The notes below the pieces were generated by a model. It was not told the DNA's origin. It saw only the letters and a program-made list of their open reading frames with translations, and made no database searches. DNA of 64,000 bases from Shewanella mangrovisoli (GTDB taxonomy: Bacteria; Pseudomonadota; Gammaproteobacteria; Enterobacterales; Shewanellaceae): assembly GCF_019457635.1 (NCBI RefSeq), contig NZ_CP080412.1:2914001-2978000 (forward strand). The letters are read 5' to 3'. Position 1 is the stretch's first letter, and every line of letters begins with the position of its first letter. Shown in pieces: positions 56,665 to 64,000 of this stretch. The translations under genes and the position numbers were made by a program.

Positions 56665-57111
56665 GTGAACATTAATGGATTAAATACTACGGCAAGCAGC
56701 GGCGCCTTTAAGTCAGTGTCCAGTGCCTATATCACCACCACGCCTTCATCCAACGGCTCAACAGAGACCATAGACTCGTCACCTCAAGAAACGGTCAATA
56801 TCTCCAATGCGGGAAGACAAGCCCTCGCCACTGAAGTAGGTTCAGCTTTAAGGGGGCAAGCAGCAGAAAAACTGCAGCAGACGGAAACGACTGATACCGA
56901 AGAGTCCACATCGATTATCGACGAACAAATTAAGCGCATAAAGGAACAAATCAAAGCCTTGCAGGAAATGCTCACTAAGCTCGAAGGTGATGATTCTGAA
57001 GCTGCTGATCAGCAACGTAAGCAGCTGCAGGAGCAAATTATGCAGCTTAGCAATCAAATCGCCGTGTTAATGGATAAGAAAATGCGGGATGCACAAAAAT
57101 CTGCAGGCTAA
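56665..57111 (+). CDS. Small coiled-coil protein, FlxA-like
   Basis: The 148-residue protein starts at GTG with AAAGGAATC before it. The first half is Ser/Thr-rich and disordered and contains ETVNISNAGRQAL, a short motif also seen in flagellin-export-like or motility-associated small proteins. The C-terminal half is a strong coiled coil (residues about 85-143: IDEQIKRIKEQIKALQEMLTKLEGDDSEAADQQRKQLQEQIMQLSNQIAVLM in register), as in FlxA-like proteins. No signal peptide is seen. Function is unknown. Confidence 0.72.
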   Translation: MNINGLNTTASSGAFKSVSSAYITTTPSSNGSTETIDSSPQETVNISNAGRQALATEVGSALRGQAAEKLQQTETTDTEESTSIIDEQIKRIKEQIKALQEMLTKLEGDDSEAADQQRKQLQEQIMQLSNQIAVLMDKKMRDAQKSAG

Positions 57112-57175
57112 GACTTAGCGATAATCTGCGCTAGTGTTTGTATATCAAAACTTCATGAGCTTGGGTTGAAACAGA

Positions 57176-58111
57176 CTAAATAGGGAAACTAAATAATAAA
57201 CGCCAGATATTTAATCCATCGCCGGTTCGATAACTGATCCCAATTCTATCTATGCCGAGGAGTTCACCACCCAAAGGCTTAGCAAAGGCGAGTGTCGCGC
57301 CAAACTCGTAGCTGCCGGAAACAATGGTTTCATCTTCAGCATTTTGGCTAAAGTCCAGCTCGTTGAAATACCAATAACCGACTGCAAAAACTCTCGGCTG
57401 CATCTGAATATTCAACCATTGCCAGCGCGGCGAAAGGCCAATATCGACCCCAGTTTGCAATACCGCAAATTGGTCGGTTAATTTCCCTACCCGCTCACTG
57501 TAACCTGCAAACCTTAGCCTCGACACCCAAACGCTGTCTTCACCCGCCAGGCTGAAATCATACAAGCTACTCACGCCCGAGGCTAAAATCGCCACATTCG
57601 CATCGGTATCGAAATTCGTCCCAAAACCCACATCCAAATAGGCTTCCATCTGCGTATTTGCCGTTGCCTGCCAGTGGTGTTCGATGCCGGGTGTCATGGT
57701 CATAGTGCCGACCGAGGAAGGCAATTCACCATCGGTAATATCTTTGGCTAAGTAGTCAAAAAAACCGAAGGATAAGGGTAAACGCAACCAGGTTTGACTA
57801 CTTTCGTCCTTTAAGAAATCAAAGCTTAAGGGAATGCTCACCACAGTGGCATTTTGATCGGCTGCCCGATACACCCCCGTACCTAGATAACTGCCAAAGG
57901 CATAAACAGAGTTGGGATTATTTTGACCATCAATCGGTGATTCGGGGCTCATTTGAGCAAACGACGGAGATGGCTGTGCGGTCAGTGATGGAGTTTGGCT
58001 TGCAATGGGAGCGGTCGACGCCAACAGTGGGAAGACACACCCCATTGATAGCGCCGAACAGGAAAAGCATTTAACGAGTAACCGGCTAAAAATGGTCTTC
58101 AATTTATGCAA
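57176..58111 (-). CDS. Predicted outer-membrane protein of unknown function
   Basis: The start codon is TTG with CAGGATC about eight bases ahead. An N-terminal signal-like segment (about 1-40, LVKCFSCSALSMGCVFPLLASTAP) precedes a Ser/Pro/Gln linker and about 240 residues of alternating strands with many aromatic ends (EAYLDVGFGTNF, WVSRLRFAGYSERVG, WLNIQMQPRVFAVGYWYFNEL), ending in F-P-I. This looks like a small beta-barrel. I do not recognise a family. It is not linked to an obvious partner. Confidence 0.65.
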   Translation of the reverse strand: MHKLKTIFSRLLVKCFSCSALSMGCVFPLLASTAPIASQTPSLTAQPSPSFAQMSPESPIDGQNNPNSVYAFGSYLGTGVYRAADQNATVVSIPLSFDFLKDESSQTWLRLPLSFGFFDYLAKDITDGELPSSVGTMTMTPGIEHHWQATANTQMEAYLDVGFGTNFDTDANVAILASGVSSLYDFSLAGEDSVWVSRLRFAGYSERVGKLTDQFAVLQTGVDIGLSPRWQWLNIQMQPRVFAVGYWYFNELDFSQNAEDETIVSGSYEFGATLAFAKPLGGELLGIDRIGISYRTGDGLNIWRLLFSFPI

Positions 58112-58159
58112 ATAGATCCTGATTTGCTAAGCCTAATCGGTTATCGCTTTGGTTAAAGA

Positions 58160-58771
58160 TTACTCTTCATCCGTAAAATGATACTCAGACATCATATGCC
58201 CAAGTTCGGTGGATTTGGTCTTTAAGTAAGCTTCATTGTAGCGGTTTTTACCGACTTGCAGGGGAACACGCTCAACCACTTCGATGCCGATTTCTTTCAT
58301 CGCTTTGACTTTGCGAGGGTTATTGGTCATTAAGCGTACATGCTTCACGCCAATTTGTTCAAGCATAGGTTGGATCATATCGTATTTACGCATGTCCGCC
58401 GGGAAACCTAATTGCTCATTCGCCTCAACCGTATTGGCGCCTTTATCCTGCAATTCATAGGCACGGATCTTATTGAGTAGACCAATACCGCGGCCTTCTT
58501 GGCGCAAATATAAGATAAATCCACTGCCGATTTCGGCAATGTTTTGCATCGCAGTTTGCAGCTGGAAGCCACAGTCACAGCGTAAGCTGAACAAGGCATC
58601 GCCCGTGAGACACTCTGAGTGAATACGGCCTAATACGGGGGCATCGCTACTTAGGGTGCCAAACGTGAGGGCAACATGCTCTTTACCGGTTTCGGTATCT
58701 TCAAAACCGTGCATGGCAAAAACGCCCCAGGGAGTGGGTAATTTTGACGTCGCGACATATTTTATCGACAT
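58160..58771 (-). CDS. ribA: GTP cyclohydrolase II
   Basis: It opens GTP to 2,5-diamino-6-ribosylamino-pyrimidinone phosphate, the first step of riboflavin synthesis. The zinc site is C-X10-C-X-C ([15 protein letters not shown]), and [23 protein letters not shown] is the conserved catalytic loop. Length 203 is a stand-alone RibA as in E. coli, not fused to RibB. AAGGTTAAG precedes the ATG. No FMN riboswitch was seen in the 260-base upstream gap. Confidence 0.96.
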   Translation of the reverse strand: MSIKYVATSKLPTPWGVFAMHGFEDTETGKEHVALTFGTLSSDAPVLGRIHSECLTGDALFSLRCDCGFQLQTAMQNIAEIGSGFILYLRQEGRGIGLLNKIRAYELQDKGANTVEANEQLGFPADMRKYDMIQPMLEQIGVKHVRLMTNNPRKVKAMKEIGIEVVERVPLQVGKNRYNEAYLKTKSTELGHMMSEYHFTDEE

Positions 58772-58979
58772 GACTTAACCTTAACGACTACTCTCATTCC
58801 ATGAGACGGAAGGAACATCCATAAACAAAACGATGATTGGGCTCTTCGCCTACTGAGCGCCTATTCTAAAGCGTTTTCCATAATCACGAAATACTTTAGT
58901 AATTTAATCAACTATAAATCGAAACCTGCGGCGCTATCACGGCTATAGCTCAATCTGTCGAACAACCATTCAATGCGCT

Positions 58980-59006
58980 GCAAAATAGGCATGTGCCTTA
59001 TTTTGC
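58980..59006 (-). terminator. Terminator of the yibL gene
   Basis: GCAAAATAGGC pairs with GCCTTATTTTGC with one bulged base around a 4-base loop, 29 bases past the stop. Confidence 0.65.
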
Positions 59007-59034
59007 AACTCAATGAATAACTTGCCAATAAAAC

Positions 59035-59394
59035 TTAAAACTTTGCTGGAGCAAAACCCGTGACTTCGGTTAAGCCCATTTCGCGTCCTAATGCCGTCAT
59101 AGGATGCACAACCACTAGGCCTTTGACTGACTTTTTCAGTTGACCCATGTCGGCTTGCTCAGCTTTGGTGAGGGCGCGATGGAATGGCAAGTGTTGAATA
59201 TCTGTGCCTTGCTTTTGTAAAAGACGCGACTGCTGCGTTTTTACACTATTGATTTGCTTAGTGACCGCCGCAATCTCGCGTTTAAATTGCGCCACAATAA
59301 CGGCATCGCCACGTTGCTCTGCTGCCGCCAGTTTACGACGAAACTTATCTAACTTATCGTTAAGCTGCTGCAGTTCTTGCTTTAAATTCATCAT
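59035..59394 (-). CDS. yibL: YibL-family ribosome-associated protein
   Basis: E. coli YibL is a small protein found with ribosomes, of unknown role. This 119-residue protein has an N-terminal coiled coil (about 3-60) and the strongly conserved C-terminal block FHRALTKAEQADMGQLKKSV followed by GLVVVHPMTALGREMGL. The start is one of two adjacent ATGs. AAGG lies best for the second (59391). It is followed by a hairpin terminator and lies downstream of nrdG on the same strand, with a gap of 122 bases. Confidence 0.92.
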   Translation of the reverse strand: MMNLKQELQQLNDKLDKFRRKLAAAEQRGDAVIVAQFKREIAAVTKQINSVKTQQSRLLQKQGTDIQHLPFHRALTKAEQADMGQLKKSVKGLVVVHPMTALGREMGLTEVTGFAPAKF

Positions 59395-59516
59395 TTTACC
59401 TTAAATTACTTAAGTGAATCCCAGTCGATATTTGCACCATTTGGGGCCTGAATGTCTGGGTCACTGTGTCAAGGTGTGGGATTATAACAGCAAGTTAGCG
59501 ATCCTCGTTACCGCTT

Positions 59517-59978
59517 TTATAAGAAACGGATCACCTGATTGCTGCTGCCACGGTATGGCAAACTCGGATCGGCAAGGCTCTGCTCGAATTTACCATCCAC
59601 CAGCACGTCCACATATTCCAGTACCGCCCGCTGCTTATCCGTTAGCGCATCCCAGGTATAACCCGTCCACAGCCAAATATCTTTACCTGGACATTCGGTT
59701 TTCACCCGCTTCACTAACGCGAGTATCCCCTCAAGGTTGGCGGGTAAGAGTGGATCGCCCCCAGAGAGTGACAAGCCGCGGCGCACAATGCGCTCATCCT
59801 GTAGATCGGCAATAAGCGTATCTTCCATTGCCTTATCAAACAAATGGCCTGAGCGCACATCCCAAGTACTTTGATTATAGCAACCTCGGCATTGGTGCTC
59901 ACAACCTGACACAAATAGCGTGACCCGGGTTCCGGGCCCGTTTACCACGTCAACGGGATAATATTGGTGATAGTTCAT
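59517..59978 (-). CDS. nrdG: Anaerobic ribonucleotide reductase activating protein
   Basis: It is a radical-SAM enzyme that generates the glycyl radical on NrdD. The [4Fe-4S] motif is CEHQCRGC (Cys26, Cys30, Cys33), followed by YNQSTW. The 153-residue frame from MNYHQYYPVD matches E. coli NrdG. The extended frame to 60002 uses TTG and is not family-like. It lies 105 bases after nrdD on the same strand, and the pair is read from the NrdR/FNR-type control region upstream of nrdD. Confidence 0.96.
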   Translation of the reverse strand: MNYHQYYPVDVVNGPGTRVTLFVSGCEHQCRGCYNQSTWDVRSGHLFDKAMEDTLIADLQDERIVRRGLSLSGGDPLLPANLEGILALVKRVKTECPGKDIWLWTGYTWDALTDKQRAVLEYVDVLVDGKFEQSLADPSLPYRGSSNQVIRFL

Positions 59979-60083
59979 TGCTGCGTCTGCGCTAAAGCCC
60001 AATATGGTTAGGGGCTAAAGATCAAAGCACAGTCGCCACCAGTGCGACTATGCCAGTGTAACAAAACAAACAAGGCAAAAGTG

Positions 60084-62201
60084 TTACAAGTGTTTGATCC
60101 TGCGTTTCACTTCTTCTTGCTTGCCATGGTTGAATGGTCTGGCATCGGGGCTACCTAAGTAACCGCATACCCGACGCGTCACAGATACCCTGCTTGGCTC
60201 ATGGTTGCCACATTTAGGACAAGTAAAGCCTTTACTGGTACAACTAAACTCACCGGTAAAACCGCAGTCGTAGCATTCATCAATCGGCGTGTTAGTGCCG
60301 TAGTAAGGCACGCGGCTATAGCTGTAATCCCACACATTTTCGAGCGCTTCAATGTTGTGCTGCATATTGGGGTATTCGCCGTAGCAAATAAATCCGCCAT
60401 TGGCGATCGCAGGATAGGGTTGCTCAAAATCAATTTTATCGTAAGGATTCACCCGCTTTTCCACATCCAAGTGGAAGCTATTGGTGTAATAACCCTTATC
60501 AGTTACGCCTGCAACCACGCCGAATTGGCGCGCATCGAGTTTGCAGAAACGGCTGCAGAGGCTCTCACTCGGGGTGCTATAAAGACTAAACCCATAACCG
60601 GTTTCGGCCTTCCATGCATCGGTAGCCGCTTTAAGGTACGCGACAATCGCCACCGCTTTTTCACGAAGCTTGGCATCATCAAACACATGGGTTTCAGTGC
60701 CATAGAGCGCATTGATGGTTTCATGTAAACCTATATAGCCTAATGAAATCGATGCCCGACCATTTTTAAAGATTTGGGCGATATCATCATCGGCGCGCAG
60801 GCGCACACCACAGGCACCTTCCATATACAGAATCGGCGCAACTCTGGCTTTAACGCCATTTAAGCGTTCGATGCGGGTGTCTAATGCGCGGCGGGCAAGT
60901 TGTAAACGCTCATCTAAAATGCGGTAAAATTCAGCTTCATCGCCATTGGCCTCGAGGGCCACGCGGGGCAAGTTTAAGCTCACCACCCCAAGGTTATTGC
61001 GCCCTTCATGGACCAGTTCGCCATTTTCTTTATAGGAGCCTAAAAAGCTGCGACAGCCCATTGGGGTTTTAAATGATCCCGTTACCTTTTCCACTTGCTC
61101 GTAATTCAAAATATCCGGATACATGCGCATGCTGGCGCATTTAAGGGCCATTTGTTTGACATCGTAGTTGCAATCACCGGCCTTGTGGTTAATGCCATCA
61201 CGAATCGCAAACACTAACTTAGGGAACACGGCAGTCTTGCGATTTTTACCTAGGCCCGTCATACGTACTTTCAACATGGATTGCTGAATTAAACGCGACT
61301 CCCACGAGGTACCAAGACCAAAACCAAAGGTCACAAAGGGCGTTTGCCCATTGGCGGTATGTAAGGTATTCACTTCATATTCAAGGGATTGGAAAGCATC
61401 ATGGCATTCTTTTTCTGTGAGCGCCGTCGCATAGGCCTTGGCGTCTTTAATCTGCCAGTTGAGCGCCACTTGATAGTGTTTGTCATAGCTCTTCGCCACA
61501 AAAGGCGCGAGCACTTCATCGATACGGTTAATCGTGGTGCCGCCATAAATATGGCTCGCCACTTGGGCAATAATCTGCGCAGTAACAGCAGTAGCGGTGG
61601 AGATGGATTTTGGGGTCTCAATTTCGGCGTTGCCCATCTTAAAACCGTGGGTCAACATGCCTGCCAAATCAATCAACATGCAGTTAAACATCGGGAAAAA
61701 CGGCGAATAATCGAGGTCGTGATAATGGATTTCACCAAGTTCATGGGCGGCCACGACATCCTTAGGAAGAATATGGCTCTTGGCGTAATGCTTCGCGACA
61801 ATACCCGCGAGCAGATCCCGCTGGGTTGGGATCACTTTAGAGTCTTTATTGGCGTTTTCATTTAACAGTGCCGCATTGCTCTGCTCGACTAAACCACGGA
61901 TTTCGAGATTGAGCTTACTGGTCGCATCGCGGCAAATATCTCTGTCGTGGCGATACTCGATATAGACCCGCGCCAAGGATTTGTAAGGACCTTCCATCAA
62001 GAGATTTTCAACTGCGTCCTGTAAATGGTGGATCTCGACTTCTGCCAGATTGGCCACTCGCTCCCTCACACAAGCGGCAACCGTCGCGGCATAGTCTGCA
62101 TCCTCTATCCCAACCGAGTTTGCAGCCGCTATCACTGCATCTCTTATCCTTGTTTCATCAAAAGGTGTGCGGCAACCATCCCGCTTGATCACGACTGGCA
62201 T
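60084..62201 (-). CDS. nrdD: Anaerobic ribonucleoside-triphosphate reductase
   Basis: It reduces ribonucleoside triphosphates to deoxy forms in anoxic cells. The order is an N-terminal ATP-cone (VIKRDGCRTPFDETRIRDAV, about residues 3-92), the ten-stranded barrel, a zinc ribbon with two Cys pairs (CYDC and CPKC, about 643-664) and the glycyl-radical site RVCGYLG with Gly680. Length 705 is close to E. coli (712). The start has GAGAGGAACTG ahead. Its leader has two NrdR boxes and an FNR/EtrA-like site. It heads the nrdDG operon. Confidence 0.97.
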   Translation of the reverse strand: MPVVIKRDGCRTPFDETRIRDAVIAAANSVGIEDADYAATVAACVRERVANLAEVEIHHLQDAVENLLMEGPYKSLARVYIEYRHDRDICRDATSKLNLEIRGLVEQSNAALLNENANKDSKVIPTQRDLLAGIVAKHYAKSHILPKDVVAAHELGEIHYHDLDYSPFFPMFNCMLIDLAGMLTHGFKMGNAEIETPKSISTATAVTAQIIAQVASHIYGGTTINRIDEVLAPFVAKSYDKHYQVALNWQIKDAKAYATALTEKECHDAFQSLEYEVNTLHTANGQTPFVTFGFGLGTSWESRLIQQSMLKVRMTGLGKNRKTAVFPKLVFAIRDGINHKAGDCNYDVKQMALKCASMRMYPDILNYEQVEKVTGSFKTPMGCRSFLGSYKENGELVHEGRNNLGVVSLNLPRVALEANGDEAEFYRILDERLQLARRALDTRIERLNGVKARVAPILYMEGACGVRLRADDDIAQIFKNGRASISLGYIGLHETINALYGTETHVFDDAKLREKAVAIVAYLKAATDAWKAETGYGFSLYSTPSESLCSRFCKLDARQFGVVAGVTDKGYYTNSFHLDVEKRVNPYDKIDFEQPYPAIANGGFICYGEYPNMQHNIEALENVWDYSYSRVPYYGTNTPIDECYDCGFTGEFSCTSKGFTCPKCGNHEPSRVSVTRRVCGYLGSPDARPFNHGKQEEVKRRIKHL

Positions 62202-62233
62202 TGTTCAGTTCCTCTCCATTCCGATTAAAATTA

Positions 62234-62280
62234 ACACTACATATAGTGCTCAGATAATCAATAAACACAATATCTAGGCA
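62234..62280. promoter_or_regulatory. Tandem NrdR boxes upstream of nrdD
   Basis: ACACTACATATAGTGC (62234-62249) and ACACAATATCTAGGCA (62265-62280) follow the NrdR box pattern acaCwATATwTwGtgt with 2-3 changes each. Their starts are exactly 31 bp apart, three helical turns, as in known NrdR-controlled promoters. Confidence 0.85.
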
Positions 62281-62308
62281 ATTAAGCGGCATTAACACCT
62301 AAAATTCC

Positions 62309-62322
62309 ATGATCCAGATCAT
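62309..62322. promoter_or_regulatory. FNR/EtrA-like site upstream of nrdD
   Basis: ATGAT-CCAG-ATCAT is a perfect 5-4-5 dyad with the TGAT-N4-ATCA core of FNR. The outer base differs from the TTGAT consensus in each half. It lies 108-121 bases before nrdD, just upstream of the NrdR boxes. Confidence 0.6.
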
Positions 62323-62446
62323 GATTTATAGGATGGATAAAAAGAACAAAGAAGAACTGTAGCCAAGCCCAATGATCTCAGTTTTAAGCCTTGACCTTGG
62401 CCATAAAGCAGGATAGCGGACGCTAAAAATACCCGCTAATCACGAC

Positions 62447-62478
62447 AAAGGACCTTGGCCCTAAAGCCAAAGTCCTTT
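62447..62478 (-). terminator. Hairpin after the unknown gene at 62.5-63.2 kb
   Basis: AAAGGACCTTGGC (62447-62459) pairs with GCCAAAGTCCTTT (62466-62478) with one mismatch around CCTAAA. The T tract on the minus strand is short. A partial copy of its left arm (ACCTTGGCCATAAAGC) lies at 62393-62408. Confidence 0.6.
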
Positions 62479-62554
62479 TAATAAAAAATCCTTGGAAGAA
62501 AAGAAGTCCGTAGCTCGGCGTTTACCCTTAGCTTAGGTTTGCACTCAAGCAGGG

Positions 62555-63250
62555 TTAACGCTTGGCTAAGGCAAGATAACTACTCAGTTGCCCCGATGCC
62601 GATTGCTGCATTCCCATGGAAGAGGCCACTTGCATGGTCGATTTAAGCCCCTGCCATAACTGCTTTTGGCTGTCGCTGAGTGTTGGATTGCTATTTAGAT
62701 AATCGGTTAACTGGCCAAATACCTTGGTGGCTTTTTGTGCCAGCACAGGGGATTGCGCATCATCCATATTCGACAATACATTCTTAGCATCGACTAAGGT
62801 GTTGATCATCGGACTGTTGGGTGACTTTTCCGCTAAGGACTTCAGCTCGTCATCGATAAAGTCTTGCAGGGATTGCTTGCTCGGCTTTTGGCTCGGCAAA
62901 TTAATGCCGTTTTGTGACAGTCGCTCAACCTGTGCATCGGACAAAATGCCGTCCTTTTGCAGCCGAGACACTAGGGCCGGAATATCTGACACACTAAACT
63001 GGCCATCGGCAAAAAAGTCCTTCGACATGGCTTGGATTTTTTGCGCCCTAAGCGCGCGGGGTGACAAGGCAATCTCATCACTCGGTTTCGTCTCAGTCTT
63101 AGGCGTATCCTTGGTGGATGAGTTGGCATCCGTGCTGGGCTCAGTCTTACTTGTGTCAGTCTTACTCGTGTCCGTCTTCTTGCTGTTCAGGCCATAGGCA
63201 TCGGCAACACTGCTACGGTTCAGATTTAAGGCATTTAAAAGAGGATTCAT
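62555..63250 (-). CDS. Hypothetical protein with KTDTS-type tandem repeats
   Basis: I do not recognise the family. From the ATG at 63250 it has 231 residues. After MNPLLNALNLNRSSVADAYG there is a polar repeat tract KTDTSKTDTSKTEPS (about 24-38), then DEIALSPRALRAQKIQ, similar in pattern to VNISNAGRQAL in the coiled-coil protein at 56.7 kb. The rest is helical (about 75-231) and ends in LSSYLALAKR. No signal peptide or membrane segment is seen. An in-frame GTG at 63274 is possible. Neither start has a good ribosome site. Confidence 0.6.
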   Translation of the reverse strand: MNPLLNALNLNRSSVADAYGLNSKKTDTSKTDTSKTEPSTDANSSTKDTPKTETKPSDEIALSPRALRAQKIQAMSKDFFADGQFSVSDIPALVSRLQKDGILSDAQVERLSQNGINLPSQKPSKQSLQDFIDDELKSLAEKSPNSPMINTLVDAKNVLSNMDDAQSPVLAQKATKVFGQLTDYLNSNPTLSDSQKQLWQGLKSTMQVASSMGMQQSASGQLSSYLALAKR

Positions 63251-63414
63251 CGTCAATAATTCGGCATCTAACACTGTGTGATGGGGTTAAAGCAAAAAAT
63301 AAGCCAATCAAACAGTCACTTGCCTAAATTATTATTCGTTTCGCGATCACGTGCTTGCCAGAACGAACAAAATCTAATCTCGAAACGTCAACACGCCCTA
63401 AGTATCCTCGCGAC

Positions 63415-64000
63415 TTAGCCTTTCCAGATCGCGGCTTCAATCAAGTGCGCCACTTTAGCGACAGCCGCCTCCCCCGCCGCTATGGCCTCATCGGCGCGGT
63501 GAAATTCCATGGTGCCGATATTGGCGACTTCGGGCACAACCAAGACATCGGGCGGATCTCCCATCAAACGCGCCCGTTTATGGCGCTGCTCTAAAATCCC
63601 CATCGATTGAGACATCACCGCAATCATGCCGGGGTTGGATTTAGTGCCGAGGGAGAACTTGTCGGTTAAGCTGCTGACATACTCCCGCCCCCGAGCAAAT
63701 AAATCCATAAAGCCGGTTTCTTGGCGCGCGGGCATTTCGGTTTCTTCCTTCGGCGCCTTATGGCTGGTCATATTGACGGGCAATACCTGCAGCCGCCCAG
63801 AATGAAACCCGTGCAAATCCACGGCAATCACAATATCAACGCCCATCGCGCGGCTCACTGACACAGGCACAGGGTTCACCACAGCGCCATCGACTAACCA
63901 ACGGTCTCCTTGACGCACGGGGGCTAATATCCCCGGCATTGAGCAAGAGGCGCGCACGGCTTGGCGTAAATCGCCATGACGAAACCAGATTTCTTGCCCC
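63415..64000 (-). CDS. RssA-type patatin-like phospholipase (N-terminus outside window)
   Basis: The frame runs off the right end of the window, so only the C-terminal 194 residues are seen. GQEIWFRHGDLRQAVRASCSMPG followed by LVDGAVVNPVPVS is the RssA/NTE-family signature, with the dyad Asp in VDGA. The partner Ser (GxSxG) is outside the window. RssA in enterobacteria lies next to rssB but its function is unclear. It is read towards the unknown gene at 62.5-63.2 kb but separated by 164 bases. Confidence 0.9.
   Translation of the reverse strand, partial: GQEIWFRHGDLRQAVRASCSMPGILAPVRQGDRWLVDGAVVNPVPVSVSRAMGVDIVIAVDLHGFHSGRLQVLPVNMTSHKAPKEETEMPARQETGFMDLFARGREYVSSLTDKFSLGTKSNPGMIAVMSQSMGILEQRHKRARLMGDPPDVLVVPEVANIGTMEFHRADEAIAAGEAAVAKVAHLIEAAIWKG

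Noticed and set aside
58772..59034. Possible FMN riboswitch before ribA
   Set aside because: I looked for the conserved FMN element pattern in the upstream gap and found only an AT-rich stretch and the yibL terminator.
1..64000. CRISPR array, tRNA, rRNA, intact IS or prophage genes
   Set aside because: No array of spaced repeats, no cloverleaf-like sequence, and no transposase, integrase or phage structural gene was found.

Overview
The window is a continuous stretch of gammaproteobacterial chromosome, almost certainly from a Shewanella species close to the S. oneidensis / MR-4 / ANA-3 group. The grounds are protein similarity, moderate GC, and gene order such as yceD-rpmF-plsX-fabH-fabD-fabG-acpP-fabF and comEC-msbA-lpxK-ycaR. 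I see no rRNA, tRNA, prophage, intact insertion sequence or CRISPR array. Coding density is high and most genes are housekeeping. Both ends cut through genes: an M28 peptidase at the left and an RssA-type patatin protein at the right.

Layout. 1-11.5 kb: M28 peptidase, a MITE-like palindromic repeat, asnB, a patatin phospholipase, a TonB-dependent siderophore receptor behind a Fur-like box, an acyl-CoA dehydrogenase behind a FadR-like box, a hexose-6-phosphate mutarotase, a beta-hydroxyacid dehydrogenase and a hotdog thioesterase. 12-19 kb: the fatty-acid and phospholipid initiation cluster on the minus strand, headed by yceD and rpmF. 19-28 kb: maf, a HAD phosphatase, rluC, rne with a structured leader, a SulP transporter, a 16-copy octamer repeat and a cold-shock gene. 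28-40 kb: rlmA, sbcB, cdd, two VOC proteins, a DUF1289 protein, a DUF445 protein, a 1072-residue DUF748 protein, a membrane-anchored glutaredoxin and a lone CbiM-like permease. 40-46 kb: envelope and competence operon comEC-msbA-lpxK-ycaR. 46-50 kb: NnrS, PsiE, PilZ, and an orphan ParA with an overlapping small DNA-binding-like partner. 50-55 kb: YecH, then a BtsS/BtsR two-component system next to a CstA-family carrier. 55-64 kb: a PQQ-type sugar dehydrogenase, two small uncharacterised proteins, an outer-membrane-type protein, ribA, yibL and nrdDG.

The most informative non-coding signals are these. (1) Two pairs of direct repeats like the known BtsR site lie between btsR and the CstA-family gene, which ties the regulator to the carrier, and a perfect 9-3-9 inverted repeat follows them. 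(2) Two NrdR boxes exactly 31 bp apart plus an FNR/EtrA-like dyad lie upstream of nrdD. (3) The rne leader can fold into nested hairpins. (4) Sixteen perfect copies of GAGGTTAA lie between convergent genes. (5) A 268-bp MITE-like element with imperfect terminal inverted repeats and nested palindromes lies upstream of asnB. No wholly new multi-gene system stands out. The least explained gene pair is the ParA/small-partner module next to a PilZ gene.
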